A stretch of DNA of 64,000 nucleotides from Actinomycetota bacterium (GTDB lineage: Bacteria; Actinomycetota; Acidimicrobiia; Acidimicrobiales; Poriferisodalaceae): assembly GCA_014238065.1 (NCBI GenBank), contig JABABU010000027.1:62001-126000 (forward strand), read 5' to 3'. This document shows, in pieces, positions 43,266 to 51,865 of this stretch; the first letter of the stretch is position 1; every line of letters begins with the position of its first letter. The notes beneath the pieces were generated by a model that did no database searches, had not been told where the DNA came from, and saw only the letters and a program-made list of their open reading frames with translations. A program made the position numbers and the translations under genes.

Positions 43266-43290
43266 GTTCCGAGGAGCGGAACGATGTTTC
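43266..43290 (+). promoter_or_regulatory. IclR-type operator site D
   Basis: GTTCC-N7-GGAAC-N3-GTTTC in the 155-base divergent region between the RCC-reductase/Rieske operon and the CitE-like gene. Oriented rightward. A further GAAAC 9 bases after the last half-site extends the symmetry. TAGCAT at 43307-43312 is a plausible -10 for the rightward gene. Confidence 0.72.
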
Positions 43291-43346
43291 GTTGGGTGAG
43301 AAACGTTAGCATCGGCCCTCGAACAGGGGTCAGTCGAGCAGGGAAG

Positions 43347-44138
43347 ATGACGAGAAGCAGTCTCTATGTGCCAGGCGATCGGCCCGCACGCTTCGACAAG
43401 GCGCTGGCATCGGGCGCCGACGCCGTCATTCTCGACCTCGAGGACGGTGTTTCAGCCGACAAGAAGACCATCGCTCGGAGCAACGTGTGCTCGTGGCTCG
43501 GCGCCAACGGGACAGCCGCTGCTCTGGTCAGAGTCAACAGCGGAAACACGGGCGACAAGGACATCGAAGCCCTTCGAGCTGTCGGTCTTCCGAGGCTCGT
43601 CGTCCCGAAGGCGACACCAGAGACCTGCGCCATCAAAGGTGCCGTGGTCGTTGCGTTGATCGAAACCGCAGAGGGCGTCGCTCGGATCGACGAGATCGCC
43701 CAGCTGACCCAAGTGAGGCGCATCGCCATCGGCGAGGCCGATCTCGCCGAAGACCTCGGCATGTGGCCATCGCACGACGGCCGAGAGTTCGCAACAATTC
43801 GCGCTCAGATCGTCGTCGCGTCTGCTCACCGAGGCCTCGAGGCGCCGGCTGGACCGGTGCCGACCGACATCGAAGACCTCGAAGCACTCGAAGCGAGTTC
43901 GGATATTCTCCGCAGGACAGGGTTCGGCGGACGCTCGGTGATCCATCCAAGGCAGGTCGAAGTCGTCAACCGGGTATTCGAGCCTTCGACGTCCGAGATC
44001 GAATGGGCGCGCGGGGTCCTCTCGGCAGACCGAGCATCGGGTGGCCAGATCGCTGTCTACGACGGCGGGTTCGTCGACGCCCCGATCGTCGCTCGCGCCC
44101 GCCGGATCCTCGACAGAGTCGGCGAGCCGAACTCGTGA
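43347..44138 (+). CDS. HpcH/HpaI aldolase / citrate lyase beta (CitE-like) protein
   Basis: A 263-residue TIM-barrel lyase. RSSLYVPGDRPARFDKALASG is the typical opening, VILDLEDGVSADKK holds the metal-binding acidic cluster, VALIETAEGVARIDEIA the conserved Glu, AIGEADLAEDLG the second metal site, and GFGGRSVIHPRQVEVVN the CoA/substrate end. Members cleave malyl-, citramalyl- or methylmalyl-CoA-type compounds. The start is ATG 43347 with AGGGAA just upstream. Under operator D, it could split a substituted malyl-CoA at the end of the pathway; stand-alone CitE-like proteins act as such lyases. Confidence 0.86.
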   Translation: MTRSSLYVPGDRPARFDKALASGADAVILDLEDGVSADKKTIARSNVCSWLGANGTAAALVRVNSGNTGDKDIEALRAVGLPRLVVPKATPETCAIKGAVVVALIETAEGVARIDEIAQLTQVRRIAIGEADLAEDLGMWPSHDGREFATIRAQIVVASAHRGLEAPAGPVPTDIEDLEALEASSDILRRTGFGGRSVIHPRQVEVVNRVFEPSTSEIEWARGVLSADRASGGQIAVYDGGFVDAPIVARARRILDRVGEPNS

Positions 44139-44207
44139 AGGGCTACGACAACTTCGTCCACAGCATTGTCACAGTCCCCGATGTCGGGACCGGACTGCTG
44201 AGGGGCG

Positions 44208-45770
44208 TCAGCTGACGAGAGGAGCCGAGGCTCTCCATGATCGGCCCCCAACCAGATCGGTGTTTTTCGAAATCTCTCTGGCCAACGCCCGGATCGGGTG
44301 AAGCGAACCCAGTACAGGCCCACCGTCGGGCGAACGAACGCGCTCAGGAGTGTTGATCGTCCCGTCGTACTCGGACGAGCGCTGCGGTGACCAGAGTGAA
44401 TCGAGCGGCGGGTTGAGGATCATCGACGCCACGTCGTGTTCGGAACTCGAGCAGGCGACGAGGCACAACCGATTCTCGGCCGCACGTTCGCGGATGCCCA
44501 AATCACTCTCCCACCAGTTCGTGGGCTCGTATGAGACCAACGCGATGTGGGCTCCCTCGATCGCGGCCAGCCGGAACGCTTCAGGGAAAAGATGATCATC
44601 GCCGACAAAGAGGGCGACCGTACCGAAAGGGCTGTCCCAAAGCGAAAGCTCGCCGGCGAGATCAGCGTCATCAGCGGTGGCCGATGAGCTGTGGATCTGC
44701 CGTTGCTTGTGCACCACGCCTCGGCTCGACCACACGGAGGCGGTCCGGATTCCCCTGTCAACAGCAGTCGACATCAGATAGACACCGTCGGGAATCGCTT
44801 CGGGCGGCGCGACGCCTTCAGCCAGCACCACCAGCTGCACACCGTCGGCCATCGCATCGACAGCCTGCTCGGTCGAGGTGATTGCGGCTACAACGACATC
44901 CTCTGGAACATTGCCGCTGGGAACGTTCGACCGCGACTGTCCAAGCGGCGCGTACAGGGCAGGCCGACGACCAACGAGTCGGCCGTGGTCGACGGCGCCG
45001 AGATCGACATCAGCCCACACCACTGCCTCACCTGTTCGTGAGGCCTTGGCCAGAATCGTGCCGTCTGGCCCGACGATCTGGCTCTCGCCAGCACCATCGA
45101 GCGCTGTCCGCGGAATCCCGAGCGCTTCACTGAAGACATCGACTTGCTCTACAGGCAGGAGCGGACCGACCTTGTTCGCGGCGACCACGAACACGCCGTT
45201 CTCGACAGCGCGGACAGGAATGTGCAGGGCTGCCTCGTCCAACGCAAACGAGTTGAGGCTGTTCGTGAGCAGCCGTGCGCCTCGCACCGCGTAGCTGCGT
45301 GGCGTCTCAAACGTCACACCGTCCATGCATGCGTACAGCCCGATCGGACCGAATCGAGTCTGGGCCAGGTCGTTGACGCAGTCTCCGCCGACGAGGTGGG
45401 CACGCTCATTGCCCATCAACGTCTGCTTGGGAACGGCTGCAATGACCGTGCCCAGGTCATCGATCAACACGCTGGTGACCGTCACCTCGTCGTCGCGCGG
45501 GGTGGTAACGGTGACGGCAACATGGAGCCCTCCCGCACGCGCTCTTCTTGCGATCGAGCCGAGCCATTCGCCATCCAGCGAGAGGGCGACAGCTCTACAG
45601 TGATCCCGATCGCGGTACACCGAGATGTGATTCGAGAACTCTGGAAGAACCAGGAGATCGACCTCAGACGCGATGGCGTTGTCGATCAACCGAAGACAGC
45701 TGGCGAGGTTCTCGTCGAGATCCTGCGTCGCGGCGAACTGCCCTGCCGCGACACGAAGTCGATCGATCAC
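44208..45770 (-). CDS. Tandem nitrilase-superfamily protein (second domain degenerate)
   Basis: A 520-residue protein. Residues ~1-280 form an intact carbon-nitrogen hydrolase domain with the Glu44-Lys115-Cys148 triad (LVLPEFS, VPKQTLMG, GLYACMDG). Residues ~290-510 repeat the fold (VQLVVLAEGVAPPE, VHKQRQ, TVALFVGDDHLFPEAF) but the nucleophile Cys is Gly. Double nitrilase domains usually hydrolyse amides or carbamoyl groups. It overlaps iclR (GTGA) and is probably co-transcribed with it. Its role could be deamidation of a pathway intermediate. Confidence 0.8.
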   Translation of the reverse strand: MIDRLRVAAGQFAATQDLDENLASCLRLIDNAIASEVDLLVLPEFSNHISVYRDRDHCRAVALSLDGEWLGSIARRARAGGLHVAVTVTTPRDDEVTVTSVLIDDLGTVIAAVPKQTLMGNERAHLVGGDCVNDLAQTRFGPIGLYACMDGVTFETPRSYAVRGARLLTNSLNSFALDEAALHIPVRAVENGVFVVAANKVGPLLPVEQVDVFSEALGIPRTALDGAGESQIVGPDGTILAKASRTGEAVVWADVDLGAVDHGRLVGRRPALYAPLGQSRSNVPSGNVPEDVVVAAITSTEQAVDAMADGVQLVVLAEGVAPPEAIPDGVYLMSTAVDRGIRTASVWSSRGVVHKQRQIHSSSATADDADLAGELSLWDSPFGTVALFVGDDHLFPEAFRLAAIEGAHIALVSYEPTNWWESDLGIRERAAENRLCLVACSSSEHDVASMILNPPLDSLWSPQRSSEYDGTINTPERVRSPDGGPVLGSLHPIRALAREISKNTDLVGGRSWRASAPLVS

Positions 45771-46594
45771 CGATCGGCACCAACTCGGGCACCGAGTTGT
45801 GCCGACAGCTTCCGAGTCGCAGCGACGACCTCTCCGGCCACCATCAGCACCTCATCACGGAAACGATCGACAGGCCCACACACGCTGATGACCGCTATCG
45901 GGGTGTTCGTGTGATCGAGGATCGGAGCCGCCACCGAGCCGGCTCCGGCCTGACGCTCGCCAAGTGACACCGCGTAGCCGCGGTCGAGGATCTCAGCCAG
46001 CTCATCTCGTAATGCTGACTCGTTCACCACGGTGAGGTCGGTCAGCGCATCGAGCGGATGAGCGGCGAGATAGCGATCGATCTCTCCTGGCGCCAGCCAT
46101 GCAAGGAATGCTTTCGACGATGCTCCTGCGTAGAGAGGGAACGAGGCCGCCAGTTGCACGGTCATCTTCACTTCGCGTTGCGGCGTCACCTGATCGACAT
46201 ACACCCTGCGATCTCCGTGCATGACCGACAAGGTTGCGGTCTCGTTGGTTGCAGCAGACAACCCACGCATCGCTTCGAGCGACAGTGAACGAACGTCGAG
46301 TTGATCGAGGTAGGCGGCAGCCAACTGCAACACGGCAGGGCCAAGCGCATAGCGACGGGTCTTCGGGTCGCTGATCACGAGTCCGTGCTCGGCGAGCGAC
46401 GTCACGATGCGGTGAACAACCGCCTTCGAGATGCCGAGGCTCTTCGAGATCTCGGTGATACCGACAGTGCCGTCGGCCTCCGCAAAACAGAACAGCACAT
46501 CGGCAGCCCGTTCGATGGTTGCCACGCTGCGTGAGTTGGGACTGTCAGTCACTCGCGCTCCCATGTCGAGTAGCGATGGTGGCAGCGTAGCCAC
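45767..46594 (-). CDS. IclR family transcriptional regulator
   Basis: A 275-residue regulator. The N-terminal winged helix spans ~25-85: SVATIERAADVLFCFAEADG, then TEISKSLGISKAVVHRIVTSL as the recognition helix. The effector domain follows, with YAGASSKAFLAWL, LDRGYAVSLGERQAG and ISVCGPVDRF, hallmark IclR positions. The start is GTG 46594 or ATG 46564. A copy of the shared operator (site E) lies just upstream, so autoregulation is likely. It is the obvious candidate to recognise all seven sites. Confidence 0.9.
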   Translation of the reverse strand: MATLPPSLLDMGARVTDSPNSRSVATIERAADVLFCFAEADGTVGITEISKSLGISKAVVHRIVTSLAEHGLVISDPKTRRYALGPAVLQLAAAYLDQLDVRSLSLEAMRGLSAATNETATLSVMHGDRRVYVDQVTPQREVKMTVQLAASFPLYAGASSKAFLAWLAPGEIDRYLAAHPLDALTDLTVVNESALRDELAEILDRGYAVSLGERQAGAGSVAAPILDHTNTPIAVISVCGPVDRFRDEVLMVAGEVVAATRKLSAQLGARVGADR

Positions 46595-46606
46595 CCGGCG
46601 AGCGCT

Positions 46607-46631
46607 GTTCCGCCTAGCAAAACATGCTGAT
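46607..46631 (-). promoter_or_regulatory. IclR-type operator site E (autoregulatory)
   Basis: On the minus strand the site overlaps GTTTT-N7-GGAAC-N3-GCTCG, oriented toward iclR. It is the weakest of the sites: two half-sites are clear, the third degenerate. Confidence 0.5.
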
Positions 46632-46699
46632 GACCGTTTGGCAACGCCAGGTCACCGGTGATTGCGGCATCGGTGTCGACAGGTCAGACTGCACAATAT

Positions 46700-46724
46700 G
46701 TTCCACTCACGGAAACGCTGTTCC
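46700..46724 (+). promoter_or_regulatory. IclR-type operator site F
   Basis: GTTCC-N7-GAAAC-N3-GTTCC, oriented toward the CoA-transferase operon, start codon 32 bases downstream. TATGTT (46698-46703) overlaps its left edge and could be the -10, which would make the site a repressor block. Confidence 0.68.
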
Positions 46725-46756
46725 GCTCGGCCGACCATCGGGGCCCGAGAGCGCTC

Positions 46757-47983
46757 GTGACCGCCTACCTCGACAACGGATCGACCGACGCCAGGTCGGG
46801 TCCCCTGACCGACCTGAAGGTGCTCGACATCTCGACGGTTCTGGCAGGGCCATTCGCGGCACAGGTGCTCGGTGACTACGGAGCTGATGTCATCAAGATC
46901 GAGCACCCCACCAAAGGCGACAGCCTGCGTGGCCAGGGGACCCAAGTTCGCGGCGAAGGTCTGTGGTGGAAGATCGTCAACCGCAACAAGCGCAACCTGG
47001 CGCTGTATCTCGGCCATCCCGACGGCGCAGCGATCTTCACCCAACTGGCCGCCACAGCCGACGTCATCATCGAAAACTTCAGACCAGGCACGCTTGAGCG
47101 GTGGGGCCTCGGCTACGACGTGTTGTCGGCCGGCAATCCTGGACTCGTGTTGTGCAGAGTCACCGGCTTCGGGCAAACGGGTCCATACTCAGGCCGGCCG
47201 GCGTTCGGCACCCTCGTCGAGGCAATGAGCGGGTTCGCTCACATGACAGGAGAAGCAGACGGACCTCCGACACTTCCACCATTCGGACTGGCCGACAGTG
47301 TGGCTTCACTGGCGGCAGTGAACGGCATCATGATGGCCATCCACGAGCGCTCGAACAGCGGGAAAGGTCAAGTCATCGATCTGGCGATTCTCGAACCTCT
47401 CGCCGCTGCGCTCGGCCCGCACATCGTCACGTACGACCAGACCGGCTCGATCGTCAGACGCAACGGCAATCGATCCTCGAACAACGCGCCCCGCAACACA
47501 TACAAGACCAGTGACGGTCGTTGGGTCGCGGTGTCGTCGAGCGCCGACTCGATTGCCAGGCGAGCCATGGAACTCGTCGGGCACCCTGAAGTCTGTGACG
47601 AACCGTGGTTCGCCACAGGGGCAGGCAGAGCAGAGCACGCAGACCTGATCGACGACCATGTTGCGGCATGGATCGGTGCCAGACCGCTCAAGCAGGTCAT
47701 CACCGAGTTCGCGGCCGCCGAAGTGGCGTTGGCACCCGTGTACGACGTCGAGCAGTACATGGCCGACGAGCAAGTTGAAGCACGCAACGCCGTCGCCACC
47801 GTTTCCGACCCGATCCTCGGGGAGATCAAGATGCAGAACATCCTGTTCGGCATGTCCGACACGCCTGGCGGCATCCGCCACACGGGCAGGGCCATCGGCG
47901 CCGACACCGACTCGATCCTTGACGAACTCGGCTTCGACACCTCGCACGTCGAAAATCTCCGAGCCGCGGGAGTCATCGCATGA
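46757..47983 (+). CDS. Class III CoA-transferase (CaiB/BaiF family) 1
   Basis: A 408-residue CoA-transferase. KVLDISTVLAGPFAAQVLGDYGADVIKIE is the family opening, with LWWKIVNRNKRNLAL and PFGLADSVASLAAVNG. Asp180 in LADSVA aligns with the catalytic Asp that forms the acyl-anhydride. It moves CoA from a donor thioester to an organic acid. The start is GTG 46757, downstream of operator F; an upstream ATG exists but would place the operator inside the gene. First of six genes with overlapping ends. Confidence 0.88.
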   Translation: MTAYLDNGSTDARSGPLTDLKVLDISTVLAGPFAAQVLGDYGADVIKIEHPTKGDSLRGQGTQVRGEGLWWKIVNRNKRNLALYLGHPDGAAIFTQLAATADVIIENFRPGTLERWGLGYDVLSAGNPGLVLCRVTGFGQTGPYSGRPAFGTLVEAMSGFAHMTGEADGPPTLPPFGLADSVASLAAVNGIMMAIHERSNSGKGQVIDLAILEPLAAALGPHIVTYDQTGSIVRRNGNRSSNNAPRNTYKTSDGRWVAVSSSADSIARRAMELVGHPEVCDEPWFATGAGRAEHADLIDDHVAAWIGARPLKQVITEFAAAEVALAPVYDVEQYMADEQVEARNAVATVSDPILGEIKMQNILFGMSDTPGGIRHTGRAIGADTDSILDELGFDTSHVENLRAAGVIA

Positions 47984-48786
47984 CCGCACGACAGCTACTC
48001 GACGCGCTCGCAGACGCAACGGTGATCGACCTCGGCCGACCGATGCGAAACGGTATGGCGCAATCGCCAAACCACCCGCCGTTTCGACACTGCCTCGATC
48101 GTCGTCACGGCGACAAGGTGCGTAACGACGGAGGATCGGCCGCGGCCGACCTGCTGACGACCGGGTGTCACGTCGGCACCCACGTCGACGCCCTCGCCCA
48201 CGTCAGCCACGACGGCCGACTTCACGGTGGCGTCGACGCATTCGAGGCTCAGTCGGAGGGGGTGTTCCACTCGCTCGGCATCCACGAACTCCCGCCGTTC
48301 GTCGGCCGCGGCATCATGCTCGACATCCCTGCGCTGCTCGGGGTCGCCGTGTGCGAACCCGGGTACGAGATCACGGTGTCCGACCTCGAAGCCGCTGAAG
48401 CTGCTCAATCCACACCCATCGGCGGTGGCGACGCTGTCCTGATCCGCAGTGGCTGGGGCGCTCACTTCGACACAGCCGAGCATTACCGCGGAACGTCGTC
48501 CGGTGTGCCAGGAGTCGGGGAGGCTGGTGCGACCTGGTTGGCTGATCGCGGAGTTGCGCTGGCCGGCGCTGACACCATCGCGTTCGAGTGCCTTCCAGCC
48601 GGCGCCGGCCACGCACTGCTTCCCGCACATCGGGTTCTGCTTGTCGAGGCTGGCATCAACATCATCGAAGCCCTCGATCTCGAAGGCATCTCGGCTTCTG
48701 GAATGCACGAGTTCATGTTCGTGCTCGGCCATCTCTCGATCTACGGGGCTACCGGCGCCCCAGCGCGGCCGCTCGCCATCGCATGA
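47980..48786 (+). CDS. Cyclase-family amidohydrolase (kynurenine formamidase-like)
   Basis: A 268-residue metal-dependent hydrolase. GCHVGTHVDALAHVSHDG is the HxGTHxDxxxH metal motif. Other conserved parts are LDIPALLGV and RSGWGAHFDTAEHYRG. Family members open formamide or lactone rings, e.g. kynurenine formamidase, isatin hydrolase. Isatin hydrolase opens an imide-like ring, so opening of a maleimide or lactam is conceivable here. It overlaps CoA-transferase 1 and the MmgE/PrpD gene (ATGA). Confidence 0.85.
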   Translation: MTARQLLDALADATVIDLGRPMRNGMAQSPNHPPFRHCLDRRHGDKVRNDGGSAAADLLTTGCHVGTHVDALAHVSHDGRLHGGVDAFEAQSEGVFHSLGIHELPPFVGRGIMLDIPALLGVAVCEPGYEITVSDLEAAEAAQSTPIGGGDAVLIRSGWGAHFDTAEHYRGTSSGVPGVGEAGATWLADRGVALAGADTIAFECLPAGAGHALLPAHRVLLVEAGINIIEALDLEGISASGMHEFMFVLGHLSIYGATGAPARPLAIA

Positions 48787-50219
48787 GCGCCCCAACCACC
48801 ACACCGACGATCATCGAGGCACTTGCCACGATGGCGGCTGGCCCTGTGCCATCCGATGTGATCCGTGCGGTCCCTTCCAGGGTGATCGACATCGTCGGCA
48901 TCGCGGCGAGGGCAACCACACTCGACACGAGCGCAGCCGTCGTCGGCTTCTCGATCGACCAACAGACCGCGCCACGGGCGACGGCGATCGGCGCAGAGCC
49001 CGCAATGTCGGCAGCCGAGGCTGCGTTCGTCAACGGCGTCCTCGCACACTCACTCGACTACGACGACACGCATCTTCCTTCGATCCTGCACCCGAGCGCT
49101 TCTGTGGTGCCTGCGGCATTGGCCACCGCAGAGCACGCTGGCGCCGACGGAGCTACCACAGCCGCTGCGATCGCCGTTGGCCTCGAAGTAGCGGTCCGGC
49201 TCGGCATGGGTGGGTACGACACGGAAGGGCGACAATCGATCTATTTCGAGCGTGGCCAACATGCGACGTCGATCTGCGGCGCCATTGGTTCGGCCGCAGC
49301 GGCGGCACGGATCCTGAGCGGAGAGTCCGAGGCGTTCATCGGCCACGCGATGGGCATCGCCGCCAGCATGGCCAGCGGCATCATCGAAGCGAACCGGGCC
49401 GGTGGAACAGTCAAGCGTCTCCACTGCGGGTGGGCAGCACGATCGGGAGTCACCGCGGCACAGTTGGCAATAGCAGGCCTCACCGGGCCCCCGACAGCAA
49501 TCGAAGGGCGGTTCGGCCTCTACTCCGCGTTTCTCGGCGACGAGGGAAACGTCGACGCGACAGTCGACCGGATCGGCGAGCACTGGGAAAGTCAGCGCAT
49601 CTTCATCAAGCCGTACCCCGCGAATCATTTCACGCACACAGCCATCGATGCAGCGATTGCGCTTCGCGAGGCCGGTGTGCGGCCGGATGACATCGCGTCG
49701 GCCACCTTGATGGTCGCAGCGCCGACGGTGCGAACCATCGGCGACCCCCTTCCGACCAAGCAGCGCCCGGAGACCGGATACCAAGCGCAGTTCAGCGGGC
49801 CGTACGCCGTTGCAGCCGGACTGATCGGTGGTGGGGGACTCGGGCTCGGGCTGGCCGACTTCACCGACGCGCTTGCCGTCGATCCACAACACCGCGCGCT
49901 CATGGCGAAGATCAACGTCGTCGGTGACCGCACCCTCGACGAGATCTATCCGTTTCAGTTTCCTTGCCGGCTTCAGGTCACGACCACCGACGGTTCGCAA
50001 CACCAGTGTGACGTGCTCACGAACCGCGGTGGCCCCGAACGGCCCCTGTCGGTCGACGAGCTGGCCCGGAAGTTCTCGGACAACGTCGAAGAACTGCTTC
50101 CTCCAGCCGCGATCGAGCAGCTCACCGAAGGGCTTGCCTCATTCACAACCGTGCCTTCCATCACCAGCGTGCTTTCGCCACTTGGCCGCATCACCACCCG
50201 GATCGAATCGACGGCATGA
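48783..50219 (+). CDS. MmgE/PrpD family protein
   Basis: A 478-residue protein. GVLAHSLDYDDTHLPSILHPSA is the strongly conserved active-site stretch (ahaLDyDDth), followed by GLEVAVRLG, KRLHCGWAARSGVTAA, and KPYPANHFTHTAIDA. The family covers 2-methylcitrate dehydratase, cis-aconitate decarboxylase and iminodisuccinate epimerase. Hydration of a substituted maleate/citraconate would fit the neighbourhood. The start is ATG 48783, in the six-gene operon below operator F. Confidence 0.87.
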   Translation: MSAPTTTPTIIEALATMAAGPVPSDVIRAVPSRVIDIVGIAARATTLDTSAAVVGFSIDQQTAPRATAIGAEPAMSAAEAAFVNGVLAHSLDYDDTHLPSILHPSASVVPAALATAEHAGADGATTAAAIAVGLEVAVRLGMGGYDTEGRQSIYFERGQHATSICGAIGSAAAAARILSGESEAFIGHAMGIAASMASGIIEANRAGGTVKRLHCGWAARSGVTAAQLAIAGLTGPPTAIEGRFGLYSAFLGDEGNVDATVDRIGEHWESQRIFIKPYPANHFTHTAIDAAIALREAGVRPDDIASATLMVAAPTVRTIGDPLPTKQRPETGYQAQFSGPYAVAAGLIGGGGLGLGLADFTDALAVDPQHRALMAKINVVGDRTLDEIYPFQFPCRLQVTTTDGSQHQCDVLTNRGGPERPLSVDELARKFSDNVEELLPPAAIEQLTEGLASFTTVPSITSVLSPLGRITTRIESTA

Positions 50220-51865
50220 CCCTCGACCCCGTGACCCTGGCCGTCCTCCAGGGACGCCTCGAGCAGATCGTCGACGAAATGGATGCCACCCTCTTCCGCT
50301 CGGCATTCAATCCGATCATCGCGGAAGCCCATGACGCTTCGCACGGCATCTACGACGCAACGACAGGGGCGACTGTCGCCCAAGGAAGCGCAGGCCTCCC
50401 CGTGTTCGTCGGTTCGATGGCAGGAGCGGTCGCGCTCACGATCGATGCTGCGAACGCGTCTGGCGGACCGAGCGAAGGCGACATTTGGATCTTCAACGAT
50501 CCATACCGAGGCGGCACGCACCTCAACGACATGAAGCTGGTGCAGCCGTTCTTCGTCGACGGTGACTTGTTCTGCTGGCTCGCATCAGTCGGCCACTACA
50601 CCGACGTCGGTGGCTCTGTGCCAGGCAACTACAACCCCGCGGCCGTCGAAAGCGCTCAGGAGGGCGTGCTGATTCCTCCGATGAAGCTGCGCGATCGAGG
50701 CGTGCTCCGTGACGACGTGGTGAACCTCATCCGGTCGATCTCGCGAGTGCCGGTGAATGCGTACGGCGACCTGCAAGGCCAGCTGAACTCGCTCCATCTC
50801 GGTACCGCCCGGTTCACCACACTCGTCGACGACTTCGGAGCAACGACCGTTGCCGAGGGCTTCTCCGAGCTGACAGCGCGGGCAGCTGAACTGATGCGGA
50901 GCAGGATCGCCGGCCTTCCCGACGGCACATATTCACTCGACGACCATCTGGACAACGATGGCAACACCGACGAACTCATCCAGGTCGCTCTCGACCTCAC
51001 CATCGACGGTGACGAGATGGTCCTCGACTTCTCGCGAACATCAACTGCGGTTGCAGGCCCGGTCAACATCTCGCGATCGACGGCCATCGCCGCCTGCTAC
51101 GTCGCACTGAAGCACATCTTTCTCGACGTCCCCGCAAATGCTGGTTGCCTCGAGCCGATAGACATCAGGATTCCCGACGGGTCGCTCCTCGACGCCACCT
51201 GGCCACGGCCGGTTGCCGGTTACACCGAAACGATCCTGCGAGTCATGGACGTCATGTTCGGTACCCTCGCCGAAGCCGACCCGGCCATCAGCAACGGCTC
51301 CTCATACGGCACCATCAATGCCTTGTCGATCGCCGGCGCAGCCGACCCGGACAACCGCTGGGTGATGTTCACGTTCTACGGCGGCGGGCTTGGCGGTTCG
51401 CCAGTGAGCGACGGTCTCAATCACGGAAACGCTCCCCTGTCGACGGCGACGATTCCTCCTGTCGAAGTGCTCGAAGCGAGCTACCCGGTTCGTTACACCC
51501 GATGGTCGCTTCGACCCGACTCAGGAGGCCACGGCGAGCACCGCGGAGGCCTCGGCGCAGAGTATGAGATTGAATTGCTCGACGAAGCTGCCGACGTGTT
51601 CGTGTTCGGTGATCGTGCCCGAGTCGGCCCTCCCGGCGTGGTCGGGGGCGGCGCGGCGGCGACAAACGACATTCGTTTCATTGTCGACGGCAAGGAGATC
51701 GTGCCCGATCTCGGCTCGAAAGCCATCGGGGTGGTGCTACAACGTGGCGACCGAATCGTGATGTCGACACCAGGTGGGGGCGGCTACGGCAACCGAGCCG
51801 ACCGAACTGACTCCGACATCGAGCGAGACCTCCGCCTCGGCTACGTCACAAAGACCGAACAGTGA
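50216..51865 (+). CDS. hyuB: Hydantoinase B / oxoprolinase beta family protein (HyuB)
   Basis: A 549-residue subunit. LDPVTLAVLQGRLEQIVDEMDATLFRSAF is the family start. It contains NDPYRGGTHLNDMKLVQPFF and RPDSGGHGEHRGGLG, the Gly-rich metal-site segments, and ends PGGGGYG. With HyuA it hydrolyses cyclic amides (hydantoins, 5-oxoproline) with ATP, or carboxylates ketones in related complexes. The gene order B then A is reversed compared with many loci but the pair is intact. A lactam or maleimide substrate is an inference from context. Confidence 0.88.
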   Translation: MTLDPVTLAVLQGRLEQIVDEMDATLFRSAFNPIIAEAHDASHGIYDATTGATVAQGSAGLPVFVGSMAGAVALTIDAANASGGPSEGDIWIFNDPYRGGTHLNDMKLVQPFFVDGDLFCWLASVGHYTDVGGSVPGNYNPAAVESAQEGVLIPPMKLRDRGVLRDDVVNLIRSISRVPVNAYGDLQGQLNSLHLGTARFTTLVDDFGATTVAEGFSELTARAAELMRSRIAGLPDGTYSLDDHLDNDGNTDELIQVALDLTIDGDEMVLDFSRTSTAVAGPVNISRSTAIAACYVALKHIFLDVPANAGCLEPIDIRIPDGSLLDATWPRPVAGYTETILRVMDVMFGTLAEADPAISNGSSYGTINALSIAGAADPDNRWVMFTFYGGGLGGSPVSDGLNHGNAPLSTATIPPVEVLEASYPVRYTRWSLRPDSGGHGEHRGGLGAEYEIELLDEAADVFVFGDRARVGPPGVVGGGAAATNDIRFIVDGKEIVPDLGSKAIGVVLQRGDRIVMSTPGGGGYGNRADRTDSDIERDLRLGYVTKTEQ

